From the NCBI GenBank assembly GCA_963780895.1, contig CAWAEG010000008.1, forward strand, positions 310,001 to 374,000: a stretch of 64,000 nt of DNA. Reading direction: 5' to 3'. Made by a program: the position numbers and the translations under genes. How positions within the stretch are numbered: position 1 is the stretch's first letter; the number at the start of each line of letters is the position of its first letter. The stretch is from DASQFI01 sp963780895 (GTDB taxonomy: Bacteria; Acidobacteriota; Vicinamibacteria; Vicinamibacterales; SCN-69-37). The notes beneath the pieces were generated by a model. It was given only the letters and a program-made list of their open reading frames with translations, made no database searches and was not told the origin of the DNA. Positions 1-7,895 of the stretch are shown here, in pieces.

Positions 1-1403
1 TCTTTCTCCAGCTGCCACTGCGCCGCGAGCCGGGTACGGTCTTCCTTCCGTCCGGCCAGTTCCTTTTCGAGCCGGGCCAGACGCTCCTTCGAGGCCGCGT
101 CGGACTCCTTTCGGAGCGCCTCACGCTCGATCTCGAGCTGCATGATCCGCCGCTCGATTTCGTCCAGCTCGGCCGGCATGGAGTCGATCTCCATCCGCAG
201 GCGCGACGCGGCCTCGTCGATGAGGTCGATCGCCTTGTCGGGCAGGAACCGATCCGAGATGTACCGGTTGGACAGCACGGCCGCCGCCACGAGCGCGGCG
301 TCCTTGATCTTCACGCCGTGGTGGATCTCGTACCGCTCGCGCAGGCCGCGGAGGATGCTGATCGTGTCCTCGACCGTCGGCTCGCCGACGAGGATCGGCT
401 GGAAGCGACGCTCGAGAGCCGCGTCTTTCTCGATGTGCTTGCGGTATTCGTCGAGCGTGGTCGCGCCGATCGTGTGAAGCTCGCCGCGCGCGAGCATCGG
501 CTTCAGCAGGTTCGACGCGTCGATCGCCCCTTCGGCCGCGCCCGCCCCGACGACCGTGTGCAACTCGTCGATGAAGAGGACGACCTGGCCCTGGGCGTCG
601 GCGATCTCCTTGAGGACGGCCTTGAGGCGCTCCTCGAACTCGCCGCGGTACTTCGCGCCCGCGACCAGCGCGCCCATGTCGAGCCCGATGATCCGCTTGT
701 CGCGAAGACCGTCCGGGATGTCGCCGCGGACGATGCGCTGGGCGAGCCCTTCGACGATCGCGGTCTTGCCGACGCCGGGCTCGCCGATGAGCACCGGGTT
801 GTTCTTGGTGCGCCGGGCGAGCACCTGAATGACGCGGCGAATCTCGTCGTCGCGGCCGATGACGGGATCGAGCTTGCCTTTGCGGGCGACCTCGGTGAGA
901 TCGCGGCCGTAGCGCTCGAGCGCCTGGTATTTGCCTTCCGGATTCTGATCGGTCACCCGCTGGGAGCCGCGGATCCCGGTGAGCGCCTGGAGCACGCTGT
1001 CTCTCGTGACGCCGCGCCTTTTCAGGGCTTCGGCCGCCGGCGCGCGTCCCGTTTCACTCGCGATCGCAAGGAAGAGATGCTCGGTGCTCGTGAACTCGTC
1101 CTTCATCCGCTCGGCTTCCTGCTCGGCGGCGTTCAGGACTTTGCGCAGGCGCGACGAGAGACCCGGCTGCGAGCCTCCGTGAACGTTCGGAAGCTTGTCA
1201 ACGAGCCCCTGGACTTCAGGACCGAGCGCCGACTCGTCGACGCCCATGCGCGCGAGCAGGGCCGGCACGATGCCATCGCGCTGCGCGATGAGCGCGAGCA
1301 GCAGGTGTTCGGGAACGACTTCAGGATGGCCGGCGCGATCGGCGAGCGGCTGTGCGGCGAGCACCGCCTCCTGCGCTTTTTCAGTGTACTTGTTCAGGTT
1401 CAT
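1..1403 (-). CDS. clpB: ClpB disaggregase, N-terminal part (runs off window)
   Basis: AAA+ chaperone that extracts and refolds aggregated proteins together with DnaK/DnaJ in the cytoplasm. Read on the minus strand from the ATG at 1403-1401, the frame stays open to the window edge, giving about 467 of the roughly 860 residues usual for the family. Visible are the N-terminal double Clp-N repeat (residues about 1-145), the first nucleotide-binding domain with Walker A GEPGVGKT near residue 206 and Walker B followed by DELH, the GAR pore region, and the start of the coiled-coil M domain (charged heptads near the edge). The upstream minus-strand neighbour, ending 49 bp away, is a DnaJ/CbpA-like co-chaperone, so the two probably form a stress operon. 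The C-terminal half and the second ATPase domain lie outside the window. Confidence 0.96.
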   Translation of the reverse strand, partial: MNLNKYTEKAQEAVLAAQPLADRAGHPEVVPEHLLLALIAQRDGIVPALLARMGVDESALGPEVQGLVDKLPNVHGGSQPGLSSRLRKVLNAAEQEAERMKDEFTSTEHLFLAIASETGRAPAAEALKRRGVTRDSVLQALTGIRGSQRVTDQNPEGKYQALERYGRDLTEVARKGKLDPVIGRDDEIRRVIQVLARRTKNNPVLIGEPGVGKTAIVEGLAQRIVRGDIPDGLRDKRIIGLDMGALVAGAKYRGEFEERLKAVLKEIADAQGQVVLFIDELHTVVGAGAAEGAIDASNLLKPMLARGELHTIGATTLDEYRKHIEKDAALERRFQPILVGEPTVEDTISILRGLRERYEIHHGVKIKDAALVAAAVLSNRYISDRFLPDKAIDLIDEAASRLRMEIDSMPAELDEIERRIMQLEIEREALRKESDAASKERLARLEKELAGRKEDRTRLAAQWQLEK

Positions 1404-1452
1404 GGGTCAGGTCCTTGCCAGTCTGTCGAGCGGCGCGCTTCCGGCGCGCCGG

Positions 1453-2439
1453 TCACGCCTCCAGTTTCCGCAGCGCGTCGTAGTGCTGGCGGGCCTCCTC
1501 CGAAAGGCCGGTTGGCAACTGCACGTCGACGGTCGCGTACAGATCGCCCCGCTCGTTGGGCTTGCCGACGGCGGGCATGCCATGGCCCTTCAGCCGGAAG
1601 ACGCGGCCGTTCGCGGTCAGTTCGGGCACCCTCAGCCGCAACGTGGACCCGGCGAGCGTCGGCACGCTCATCTCGCCGCCGAGCACGGCGGTCGTCACCG
1701 GGACGGCCACGCGTGTGTAGAGATCCTGGCCGCGGCGCTCGAAGCGCGGGTGCGGTCTGATGCGTACGGTGAGGAGCAGGTCGCCGGCCGACCCGCCGGC
1801 CGATCCCGGAGCGCCTTCACCGGCTGCGCGCACCCGCGCACCGTCCTTCACGCCGGCCGGGATTCGCACGTCCACCGTACGCTCCTTGCCGTCGCGCGTC
1901 ATCGCGGCCCGTCGGGTCGTCCCGGCGAACGCCTCTTCGAGCGTCAGATCGACAGTCGATTCGAGATCGTGGCCCCGGCGGGCACGGGGCGCGCGAGTTC
2001 GGCGTCCGTGCCCGCCCACGCCATCGCCAAACGACGAACCGCCAAAAAACGTATGGAAGAAATCGGAGAATGGATCGGCGGTCCCGAACAGGTCCTGCAT
2101 CTCCTCGGGCGTCATCGTCCGGTACGATCCCCCGCCACCGGCCCCGCCGTAGTTCACTGACCAGCCCTGGCCGCCGGGCGGCGCCGGCCCGCCGTCGCGC
2201 TGCGCCTGTTCGTACATCCGCCAGTTCGCGCCAAGCTCGTCGTACTTCTTGCGCTTCTCCGGATCGCTCAGCACTTCGTTAGCTTCGTTGATCTCCTTGA
2301 ACTTCGCCTCGGCCGTTGTGTCGCCCGGATTCAGATCGGGATGGTATTGGCGCGCGAGCCTGCGATAGGCGCGCTTGAGTTCGGCGTCGGTCGTGTTCTT
2401 CGTGACACCGAGCGTGGCATAGTAGTCTTTGAACTCCAT
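1453..2439 (-). CDS. cbpA: DnaJ-family co-chaperone without zinc finger (CbpA-like)
   Basis: Co-chaperone that stimulates DnaK ATPase and delivers substrates. The product is 328 aa. The J domain spans residues about 5-70 with HPD at 33-35. A Gly/Phe-rich linker follows (about 75-140), then the two-lobed DnaJ C-terminal substrate-binding domain. No CxxCxGxG zinc-finger repeats are present, which places it with CbpA/DjlA-type rather than classical DnaJ proteins. The start ATG at 2439 is the only sensible one, because the J domain begins at residue 5. It is the first gene before clpB (49-bp gap) and diverges from the universal stress gene, whose start lies 41 bp away, so the two promoters must overlap. 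Confidence 0.93.
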   Translation of the reverse strand: MEFKDYYATLGVTKNTTDAELKRAYRRLARQYHPDLNPGDTTAEAKFKEINEANEVLSDPEKRKKYDELGANWRMYEQAQRDGGPAPPGGQGWSVNYGGAGGGGSYRTMTPEEMQDLFGTADPFSDFFHTFFGGSSFGDGVGGHGRRTRAPRARRGHDLESTVDLTLEEAFAGTTRRAAMTRDGKERTVDVRIPAGVKDGARVRAAGEGAPGSAGGSAGDLLLTVRIRPHPRFERRGQDLYTRVAVPVTTAVLGGEMSVPTLAGSTLRLRVPELTANGRVFRLKGHGMPAVGKPNERGDLYATVDVQLPTGLSEEARQHYDALRKLEA

Positions 2440-2479
2440 ACCGGGCCTTTCTGCATCTTACCGCCGTGCCAACGACCAA

Positions 2480-3355
2480 ATGAATCAGAGAGCTCCTTCG
2501 GGCTGGAAAGTCCTCGTCGGCACCGATGGCTCCCTGGGGTCGCGCCGCGCGGGAGACGCCGCGGCGCGGCTGCCGTGGCCGGACCGGACGGAGCTCCGGG
2601 TGGTCACCGTGGTGGACTCGCGCAGCGAACTGCCGGAAACCGGCGCTGCGCATCGCCAGAACGCCGAGGCCGCGCTCAAAACAGCCGCGGCGACACTCGC
2701 CAAGACCGCCGGGCCTGTGTCGTCGGGCGTCCTCGAAGGTGCGCCCGCGAAGGCGCTCCTCGAAGAGGCGGACCGCTGGAACGCCACCGCAATCGTGGTC
2801 GGCGCGCGCGGGCTGGGCAAGATCGCCGGGCTCGCGCTGGGAAGTGTGAGCGCGGCCGTGACGCGCGCCGCGCAGTGCGACGTCGTCGTGATCAAGCGGG
2901 ATCCCGCCAGCCTCCGCCTGCTGATCGCGGTCGACGCCTCGGAGCACGCCACTGCCGCCGCGCGGAAGCTCGCCGCGTTGCGCGGAAACGGCGCGCCGGT
3001 CACGATCCTGCGCGTGATCGAACCGCCGTCCGTCAGATCGCTGCCCCTCCTGCCGACGAAAGCGGCGAATCTCGTGCGCGCCGAGATCGCGAAGGCCACG
3101 CGCGAGCTCGAACGCGAGGCTCGCGCTCAGGTCGATGGTCTGGCGGCAGAGTTCAAACGGGCGGGCTGGAACGCGACAGGCGTCGTCAAAGCGGGGGTTC
3201 CGATCCGCGAGATCAAAGCGATGGCCGAGAAGTTCCGCGCGACGCTCGTCGGCATTGGCGCGCGCGGCTCGACCGGACTCGAGCGCCTGCTGCTCGGAAG
3301 CGTGAGCGAAGCGCTCATCGCCACACCGAATCTCTCTCTTTTCATTGGTCGGTGA
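2480..3355 (+). CDS. Tandem universal stress protein (UspA x2)
   Basis: Cytoplasmic nucleotide-binding stress protein of unknown direct target. The product is 291 aa and contains two UspA folds in tandem: residues about 1-145, then a second copy to the C-terminus. Each ends in the ATP-binding signature G-2x-G-9x-G-S: VGARGLGKIAGLALGS in the first half and GARGSTGLERLLLGS in the second. That both halves keep the motif suggests both bind ATP. The frame is open further upstream to 2429, but that would overlap the divergent cbpA start, so I choose the ATG at 2480, after which the typical WKVLVGTDGS strand begins. It is followed 6 bp downstream by the TerC gene, probably in the same transcript. 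Confidence 0.9.
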   Translation: MNQRAPSGWKVLVGTDGSLGSRRAGDAAARLPWPDRTELRVVTVVDSRSELPETGAAHRQNAEAALKTAAATLAKTAGPVSSGVLEGAPAKALLEEADRWNATAIVVGARGLGKIAGLALGSVSAAVTRAAQCDVVVIKRDPASLRLLIAVDASEHATAAARKLAALRGNGAPVTILRVIEPPSVRSLPLLPTKAANLVRAEIAKATRELEREARAQVDGLAAEFKRAGWNATGVVKAGVPIREIKAMAEKFRATLVGIGARGSTGLERLLLGSVSEALIATPNLSLFIGR

Positions 3356-3361
3356 TTCTCC

Positions 3362-4096
3362 GTGGACGTAGTCGAACTCTGGACTGTTGAATTCTGGATG
3401 CGCTGGCTGGCGATCGTTCTGATCGATCTCAGCCTGGCCGGCGACAACGCGCTCGTCATCGCGCTGGCCGTCCGCAACCTGCCGGCCCGCGAGCAGTTTC
3501 TGGGACGCATCGGCGGATCGCTCGGCGCCGTCTTGCTCAGGCTCCTTTTCATCGCGATCATCACGCAACTGTTGCTGGTGCCGTTCCTGCGCGCGGTCGG
3601 CGGGGTGGCACTGCTCTGGATCGCGTTCAGGCTGGTGCGGCAGGATGGCGGCGACGCCCATGGCGCGCACGGCGGCGGCAAGATCCGTCAGGGCGCCACG
3701 CTACGTGAAGCAGTCTGGATCATCATCCTGGCTGACGTGATCATGAGCCTCGACAACGTCCTCGCGGTGGCCGCCGCCGCGCATGGCGATTTTCTTCTCG
3801 TGGCGTTCGGCATCGGCCTCTCGATTCCGATCGTGATCTGGGGCAGTGGTCTGCTGGCCCGGCTGATGGGGCGCTGGCCCGCAATCATCTGGATCGGCGG
3901 CGGCGTCCTCGGCTGGGTGGCGGCCGAAATGATCCTCAAAGATCCCATCGTCGCCGGCTGGCTCGGCACGTGGGCGACCATCCTGCACTGGCTCTGGCCG
4001 GGGCTCATGGCCGTCTTCGTGACGTTCCTCGGGTGGTGGTGGGCCAACCGGTCCAAGGCGCCTGAAGCGCCAGCCGGCACCGCCGCCGGCGCCTGA
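3362..4096 (+). CDS. TerC/YjbE-family integral membrane protein
   Basis: Probable metal ion (Mn2+-type) exporter of the TerC superfamily. The product is 244 aa with about seven hydrophobic segments. Two acidic membrane motifs characteristic of the family are visible: DLSLAGDNALV at residues 22-32 and DVIMSLDNVLAV near 127-138. These paired D-x(5)-DN signatures in symmetry-related helices are thought to line the ion path. It starts with GTG at 3362, 6 bp after the stop of the stress protein, implying co-transcription. A cytosolic loop with Gly/His-rich residues (HGAHGGGK) lies between the two halves. Function is inferred from family only; substrate unknown. Confidence 0.88.
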   Translation: MDVVELWTVEFWMRWLAIVLIDLSLAGDNALVIALAVRNLPAREQFLGRIGGSLGAVLLRLLFIAIITQLLLVPFLRAVGGVALLWIAFRLVRQDGGDAHGAHGGGKIRQGATLREAVWIIILADVIMSLDNVLAVAAAAHGDFLLVAFGIGLSIPIVIWGSGLLARLMGRWPAIIWIGGGVLGWVAAEMILKDPIVAGWLGTWATILHWLWPGLMAVFVTFLGWWWANRSKAPEAPAGTAAGA

Positions 4097-4426
4097 CCGC
4101 GGCGCGTCGGGGCATTTACACAAACCGCCTGACCACGCCAGAACTGACAATTCCGCCGCCGGCCGGGCCGTCTCCGTCCGGCGCGAACCGCCACCTACAT
4201 TCGTATCCAACTGGCGACGGAAAAATCACTTAGGTCACGCCACCCCGCCCGAACCGTATCGTTTCTGACACCTCCTGGCGCTGGTACGTCGGTTGCTCAA
4301 TCAGGCTCCGGCTCGTTCCGGTGTCGCCGACAAAAGCGGCACCGGCGCGCTGTACCCCGAGGCGGCAAATGCCATGGACTTAAGGAATTGCGGCACGGGT
4401 CGATATTGATACAGAGAGGTTTGTCG
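4097..4426. other. 330-bp intergenic/leader region before the polysaccharide locus
   Basis: No credible gene. It separates the TerC gene from the NusG-like antiterminator and probably carries the promoter of the polysaccharide locus. I see one clear secondary structure at 4318-4345 (10-bp stem with one G-U pair, 8-nt loop) about 80 nt before the antiterminator start. I looked for a consensus sigma-70 or sigma-54 promoter and for an ops/JUMPstart element and could not identify one with confidence. Confidence 0.5.
4318..4345 (+). promoter_or_regulatory. Leader stem-loop upstream of the NusG-like gene
   Basis: CCGGTGTCGC pairs with GCGGCACCGG (one G-U wobble) around an 8-nt loop with an AAAA run. 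There is no downstream T tract, so it is not an intrinsic terminator on the plus strand. It could be a structured leader element recognised during early elongation; role not known. Confidence 0.4.
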
Positions 4427-5008
4427 ATGTCGTTGCGAACCAGCCTGGTGGAATCGTCGGCCAACACTCACGTTGGCGTCGATGGCCACGCACCGTCGAT
4501 CCGGCCACGGGTCGAGACGGACGTCGCCTGGTTCGCGGTCTGGACTCGGTCGCGCCATGAAGCGGCGGTGCTGAACCAGCTTGAGAGCAAACGGATCGAA
4601 GCCTTTCTTCCCACGATCACCCGGTGGAGCCGCTGGAAGGATCGCAAGAAGCGAGTGGACTGGCCGCTGTTTCCCGGCTACTGCTTCTCGCGCATCGATC
4701 CAGCCGACTCGCTGGCCGTGCTCAAGTGCTCCGGCGTCGTCAGCCTCGTCTGTTTCGAAGGCCAGCCGGCTCCGATTCCCGACATGGAAATCGAGAGCCT
4801 CCGCACGCTCGTCGCAAGCGAGCTCCGTTACGACCCGTGTCCGATGATCCACGAGGGCATGCGCGTCGAGGTGCAATGGGGACCGCTGCGAGGAGTGGTC
4901 GGACGACTGGTCCGGAAGGGCGCGCACGCACGGCTCATTTTGAGCGTCGATCTGATCGGTCAGGGCGTCAGCGTCGAAGTGGACGCGGCGGACGTCCGGC
5001 CGTACTGA
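4427..5008 (+). CDS. NusG paralog, UpxY/RfaH-type antiterminator
   Basis: Specialised NusG homolog that would travel with RNA polymerase and promote read-through of a long operon. The product is 193 aa. The NGN domain (residues about 28-125) begins with the signature WFAVWTRSRHEAAVLNQL and contains the conserved FPGYCFSRID core. A C-terminal KOW motif is visible at about 145-175 (GMRVEVQWGPLRGVVGRL). I choose the ATG at 4427, preceded by AGAGAGGT at 4413-4420; an in-frame TTG at 4388 has no ribosome site. Genes of this UpxY class typically head capsule/EPS loci, and here it is the first gene before about 40 kb of glycan genes, which supports a processive antitermination role. Confidence 0.9.
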   Translation: MSLRTSLVESSANTHVGVDGHAPSIRPRVETDVAWFAVWTRSRHEAAVLNQLESKRIEAFLPTITRWSRWKDRKKRVDWPLFPGYCFSRIDPADSLAVLKCSGVVSLVCFEGQPAPIPDMEIESLRTLVASELRYDPCPMIHEGMRVEVQWGPLRGVVGRLVRKGAHARLILSVDLIGQGVSVEVDAADVRPY

Positions 5009-5035
5009 CGACGGGTCAGCAACTGCGGACAGGTT

Positions 5036-5102
5036 TGTAAGTTCAAAGCAATCTGTAACTTACAGCCGCACGTTCCGGCCTACAGAGAAACGACCTGTAA
5101 GT
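5036..5102. promoter_or_regulatory. Repeated TGTAAGTT operator-like half sites
   Basis: TGTAAGTT at 5036-5043 faces its exact reverse complement AACTTACA at 5057-5064 (13-nt spacer). A third half site, TGTAAGT, lies at 5096-5102. The AT-rich symmetrical sites stand out in GC-rich DNA between the antiterminator stop and the lipoprotein gene. A dimeric regulator site is the simplest reading; the enhancer-binding-protein-like regulator encoded at 5784-7220 is a candidate, but that link is only positional. Confidence 0.45.
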
Positions 5103-5166
5103 GACGGGGCGGAGCTACATCACTCCGTCGGACAACCCAATCAACAGATCAGTGTCCACGTTCCAC

Positions 5167-5784
5167 ATGCGCACGACGATGCGCCGCTTCAGTCTGGCGG
5201 CGCTGGCCGCCGTCATCGTTGTCTCGGCTGGCTGCCGGCAGCCGGTGGCCAAAGCCACGCCTGGAGGCGCGACGCCCGTGTACAACAAGCAGACCGGACG
5301 GCTCGAGCAGCTGCTCTCCGACAAGAACGGGGACGGGAAGACCGACACACGCGCGCACATGGACGGCGTGCGGGTGAAGATGATCGAAATCGACCTGAAC
5401 GGCGACGAGCGGCCTGACCGGTGGGAGTACTACGTGCCGGCGAACGGCGCCGGGGAACACACGCCGGCGAGCGCGACCACGATCGAGCGCGTCGAAGAAG
5501 CCGCCAAACCGGATGGCACCATCACGCGACGTGAGTTCTACGTCGACGGCGTCGTCAACCGTGCTGAAGAAGACACCGATCTCGATGGACGCATGGACAA
5601 GTGGGAGCTGTACGAACGGGGCCAGATGACGCGCGTCGATCTCGACCTGAAGGGGCAGGGATTCGCGACGCGGCGGCTCGTGTATCGCCTGGATGGCGCC
5701 TTCGACCGCGTCGAGGAAGACCCGGATGGCGACGGACGGTTCCAGCGGGTGCCCGTCGCGAAGAAAGGCGGAGAGGCCAGGTAA
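5167..5784 (+). CDS. Putative lipoprotein with Asp-rich calcium-binding-like repeats
   Basis: Exported lipoprotein of unknown function. The product is 205 aa from the ATG at 5167, with a basic n-region, a hydrophobic core and a lipobox-like end (VSAGC, Cys 23). An in-frame GTG at 5101 overlaps the operator-like repeats and would bury the signal peptide, so I reject it. The mature part has four short Asp/Asn-rich loops resembling EF-hand or thrombospondin type-3 calcium loops (DKNGDGKTD, DLNGDERPD, DTDLDGRMD, DPDGDGRF), each followed by an aromatic residue. Its stop overlaps the start of the next gene (TAATG at 5782-5786), so it is translationally coupled to the regulator and may act as its envelope-side partner, which is inference. 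Confidence 0.75.
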   Translation: MRTTMRRFSLAALAAVIVVSAGCRQPVAKATPGGATPVYNKQTGRLEQLLSDKNGDGKTDTRAHMDGVRVKMIEIDLNGDERPDRWEYYVPANGAGEHTPASATTIERVEEAAKPDGTITRREFYVDGVVNRAEEDTDLDGRMDKWELYERGQMTRVDLDLKGQGFATRRLVYRLDGAFDRVEEDPDGDGRFQRVPVAKKGGEAR

Positions 5785-7220
5785 TGGCGCCGAGCCTGAC
5801 GGTCGGACGGCCCGCCGACGCCGCGGCGGCCGACAAAGACGCCTCCGCGCAAACCGCGAACGTCCTGTACCTCCCTGCGACATCGCGCGATCGGACCGCG
5901 GTGGGCGATCGCCTGACGCGGACGGGCGTGGCCGTGACGGCCGCACCGGACGTCACCGACGCGGTGCGATTGCTCGCCTCGCGCCGGTTCGCGTTGTGCG
6001 TGGTGGATCTGGCGGACGACCGCGCCGCGATTGGCGCGATCCGAGTGCTTCGATCCCGGTACGCACATCAGCCGATCGCCGCGATCATCGATCCTGCCAA
6101 TCCGCTCGTGGCCGGCGAAGCTCTTGGGGCCGCCACGATCGATTTGCTGCCGTGGCCGTTCGACGAGCGGGACGTCCTGGTCGTGCTCACCAACGCGCGC
6201 GATCGATCGGTTGCAGACACGGCCGCGGCTTCGGAAAAGCCTGACGTCGAACCGCTCTTCGCCCAATCGGCTGCCATGCAGTCCGTGACGGAGCTGGTTC
6301 GCGCCGCCGCTGACATCCGGGGCGGCGTCCTCATTTCCGGCGAGCCGGGTACCGGACGCGAGCTCGTCGCGCGGGCGATCCATCGCGGAGCCGAAGGCAA
6401 GGACCAGGGACCGTTCGTCGCCCTTGACGGCGCGGATGGCTCGCCGCAGGAGCTCGAGCGGCGGCTCTTCGGCCTGGCGGCCGATCGCCGGCAGCCGGAC
6501 GGGAAGCCGCCCATCGTCGAGCGAGTCGGCCGCGGCGGGGCTGTCGTTCAGGCCACCGGCGGCACGCTCCTGCTCACGAATCTCGTCGAGACGCCAGCCC
6601 GCGTGCAGGGAAGACTGGCCCGCTTGCTTCGCGATCGCGAAGCCATGGTCGCTGAGAAACGGACCCTCGTCGAGCTCGACATCCGCGTCATCGCGCTCTT
6701 CGATCCGATGGTCGAAGCCGCGGTGACCGATGGCCGGCTCCGCCGCGACCTCTATGAGCGTCTGGTGCAGACCGTCATCGAAGTGCCGCCCCTTCGCCGG
6801 CGGCGTGAGGACATTCCGGCGCTCGCGGCCCACTTCCTGCGCAAAGCTTGTGAAGGACCCCAGAAGAGCTTCAGCCGCTCCGCCCTGACGCTCCTCTCCG
6901 CGCTGCCGTGGCACGGCAATGCGCGAGAGCTTCAGCAACTGGTCAGCACGCTCGTGCGGTTGGTCCGACGGCCTGTCATTCAGCTCGACGACCTCCTGGA
7001 CCAGGTCAGTCTCGAGGGCCTCGCGGCCAGGGTGGACCCGGGTCTGACCCTCCGGGAGGCGAAGGCCAGGTTCGAGCGCGACTGCATCAGCGCGATGCTC
7101 ATGAGACACCATGGCCGGGTCGGAGAGGCGGCGAAAGCTCTCGGTATCCAACGGACAAATCTCTACCGAAAAGTGAGACAACTGAGCGTTTCGAGGTCCC
7201 TGCTTTCTTCGCGCAAATGA
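5784..7220 (+). CDS. Degenerate NtrC-like regulator (no GAFTGA, altered Walker motifs)
   Basis: DNA-binding regulator with the architecture of sigma-54 enhancer-binding proteins. The product is 478 aa. Residues 20-135 look like a receiver-like fold (strand FALCVVDLADD). The AAA+ domain spans about 165-400. A Fis-type helix-turn-helix lies at the C-terminus (about 441-465, AAKALGIQRTNLYRKV). Key catalytic features are missing: the P-loop reads GEPGTGRE (residues 186-193) with Arg replacing the Lys; the sequence after LFG (228-230) lacks GAFTGA; and the Walker B position reads GGTLLLTNLVE instead of the usual Asp-Glu. The arginine-finger segment RRDLYERL is kept. It therefore probably cannot drive sigma-54 open-complex formation and may act as a plain DNA-binding activator or repressor of the locus. 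Confidence 0.85.
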   Translation: MAPSLTVGRPADAAAADKDASAQTANVLYLPATSRDRTAVGDRLTRTGVAVTAAPDVTDAVRLLASRRFALCVVDLADDRAAIGAIRVLRSRYAHQPIAAIIDPANPLVAGEALGAATIDLLPWPFDERDVLVVLTNARDRSVADTAAASEKPDVEPLFAQSAAMQSVTELVRAAADIRGGVLISGEPGTGRELVARAIHRGAEGKDQGPFVALDGADGSPQELERRLFGLAADRRQPDGKPPIVERVGRGGAVVQATGGTLLLTNLVETPARVQGRLARLLRDREAMVAEKRTLVELDIRVIALFDPMVEAAVTDGRLRRDLYERLVQTVIEVPPLRRRREDIPALAAHFLRKACEGPQKSFSRSALTLLSALPWHGNARELQQLVSTLVRLVRRPVIQLDDLLDQVSLEGLAARVDPGLTLREAKARFERDCISAMLMRHHGRVGEAAKALGIQRTNLYRKVRQLSVSRSLLSSRK

Positions 7221-7227
7221 GGTCCGT

Positions 7228-7243
7228 GTATCAAGAATGATAC
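7228..7243. promoter_or_regulatory. Palindrome GTATCA-N4-TGATAC
   Basis: A 6-bp inverted repeat with a 4-nt spacer, eight bases after the regulator stop and upstream of the export genes. AT-rich and short. It could be an operator or, with the T6 run at 7254-7259, part of a weak terminator. Confidence 0.35.
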
Positions 7244-7284
7244 TTTCAGGCCATTTTTTGGATACATTCACCCGGGAGGCTGAT

Positions 7285-7313
7285 TTGACTCTGCCGACCG
7301 CTTCCCTGACAAT
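7285..7313 (+). promoter_or_regulatory. Sigma-70-type promoter for the export genes
   Basis: TTGACT (7285-7290), 17-bp spacer, GACAAT (7308-7313), placing transcription start near 7320 and leaving a leader of about 40 nt before the ATG at 7364. The match is 5/6 at -35 and 4/6 at -10. Confidence 0.5.
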
Positions 7314-7363
7314 CTGACACCATACTTTCGTGGTAGTCGATCCGTCCAAGGAAGGGTAGGGAG

Positions 7364-7803
7364 ATGATCACCCGACGTGTCTTAGCAGCAGCAACCGCAT
7401 TCTTCATGGCGGTGGGTGCTGCCCCGATGATGGCCCAGCAGACGGCTGGCGTCCTCGGCGGCAAGGCCACCGATGAAGCCAAGCAACCGTACAGGGACTT
7501 TTCGGTCCAGCTCCGCAACCCGAGCACCGGACAGGTGGTGGCGACCCAGCCGCTCACCGAAAAGGGCCTGTTCAGTTTCTCGAACGTGGAGCTCAATCAG
7601 CGGATGCTGGTCGAGCTGGTCAACCTGAAGCAGAAGAAGATCGTCTGCACGGAGGGTCCGTTCGTGCTGTCGGCCCCCGCGCAGATGAACAAGAGCGATG
7701 TGAACATCGATTGCGGGCGGCCGCCGGCCTCGCTGTGGCTGTTGCTGCCGGCGCGGGAGCTGCGGCGGCGATCGCGATCGGCACGCGCAGCGCGAGTAAG
7801 TAA
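7364..7803 (+). CDS. Small secreted protein, frameshifted near its C-terminus
   Basis: Exported protein of unknown function. ATG at 7364 follows the ribosome site GGTAGGGAG. A signal peptide (residues 1-25, ending MMAQQ) precedes a short beta-rich domain resembling carboxypeptidase-regulatory/SpaA-like folds, which ends at DCG near residue 118. As written, the frame then runs on to 7903 through Arg/Ser-rich sequence with no family character. If one base is restored after 7716, the frame instead gives an Ala/Gly-rich hydrophobic tail (GLAVAVAAGAGAAAAIAIG) and stops at TAA 7801-7803. I consider the latter the true end. The longer frame would also run through a strong hairpin at 7864-7886. Confidence 0.7.
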
Positions 7804-7863
7804 GTCATCGGCACGATCACGTCTTCTTTCGTCCCGTCAACCATCTAATACGACCACGCCCGT

Positions 7864-7886
7864 GCCGGCGCCCCAGAGGCGCCGGC
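7864..7886 (+). terminator. GC-rich hairpin between secreted protein and beta-barrel gene
   Basis: A perfect 9-bp stem GCCGGCGCC/GGCGCCGGC with a 5-nt loop. No T tract follows, so it may attenuate or stabilise RNA rather than terminate. Confidence 0.4.
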
Positions 7887-7895
7887 CCGGGAGCC

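Noticed and set aside
318..1760. Long plus-strand open frame opposite clpB
   Set aside because: Antisense shadow of a clearly conserved minus-strand AAA+ protein; its translation is Arg/Ala/Asp-rich with no domain.
4370..4426. Sigma-54 promoter before the NusG-like gene
   Set aside because: A CGGCACG element is present, but no TTGC lies at the required spacing.
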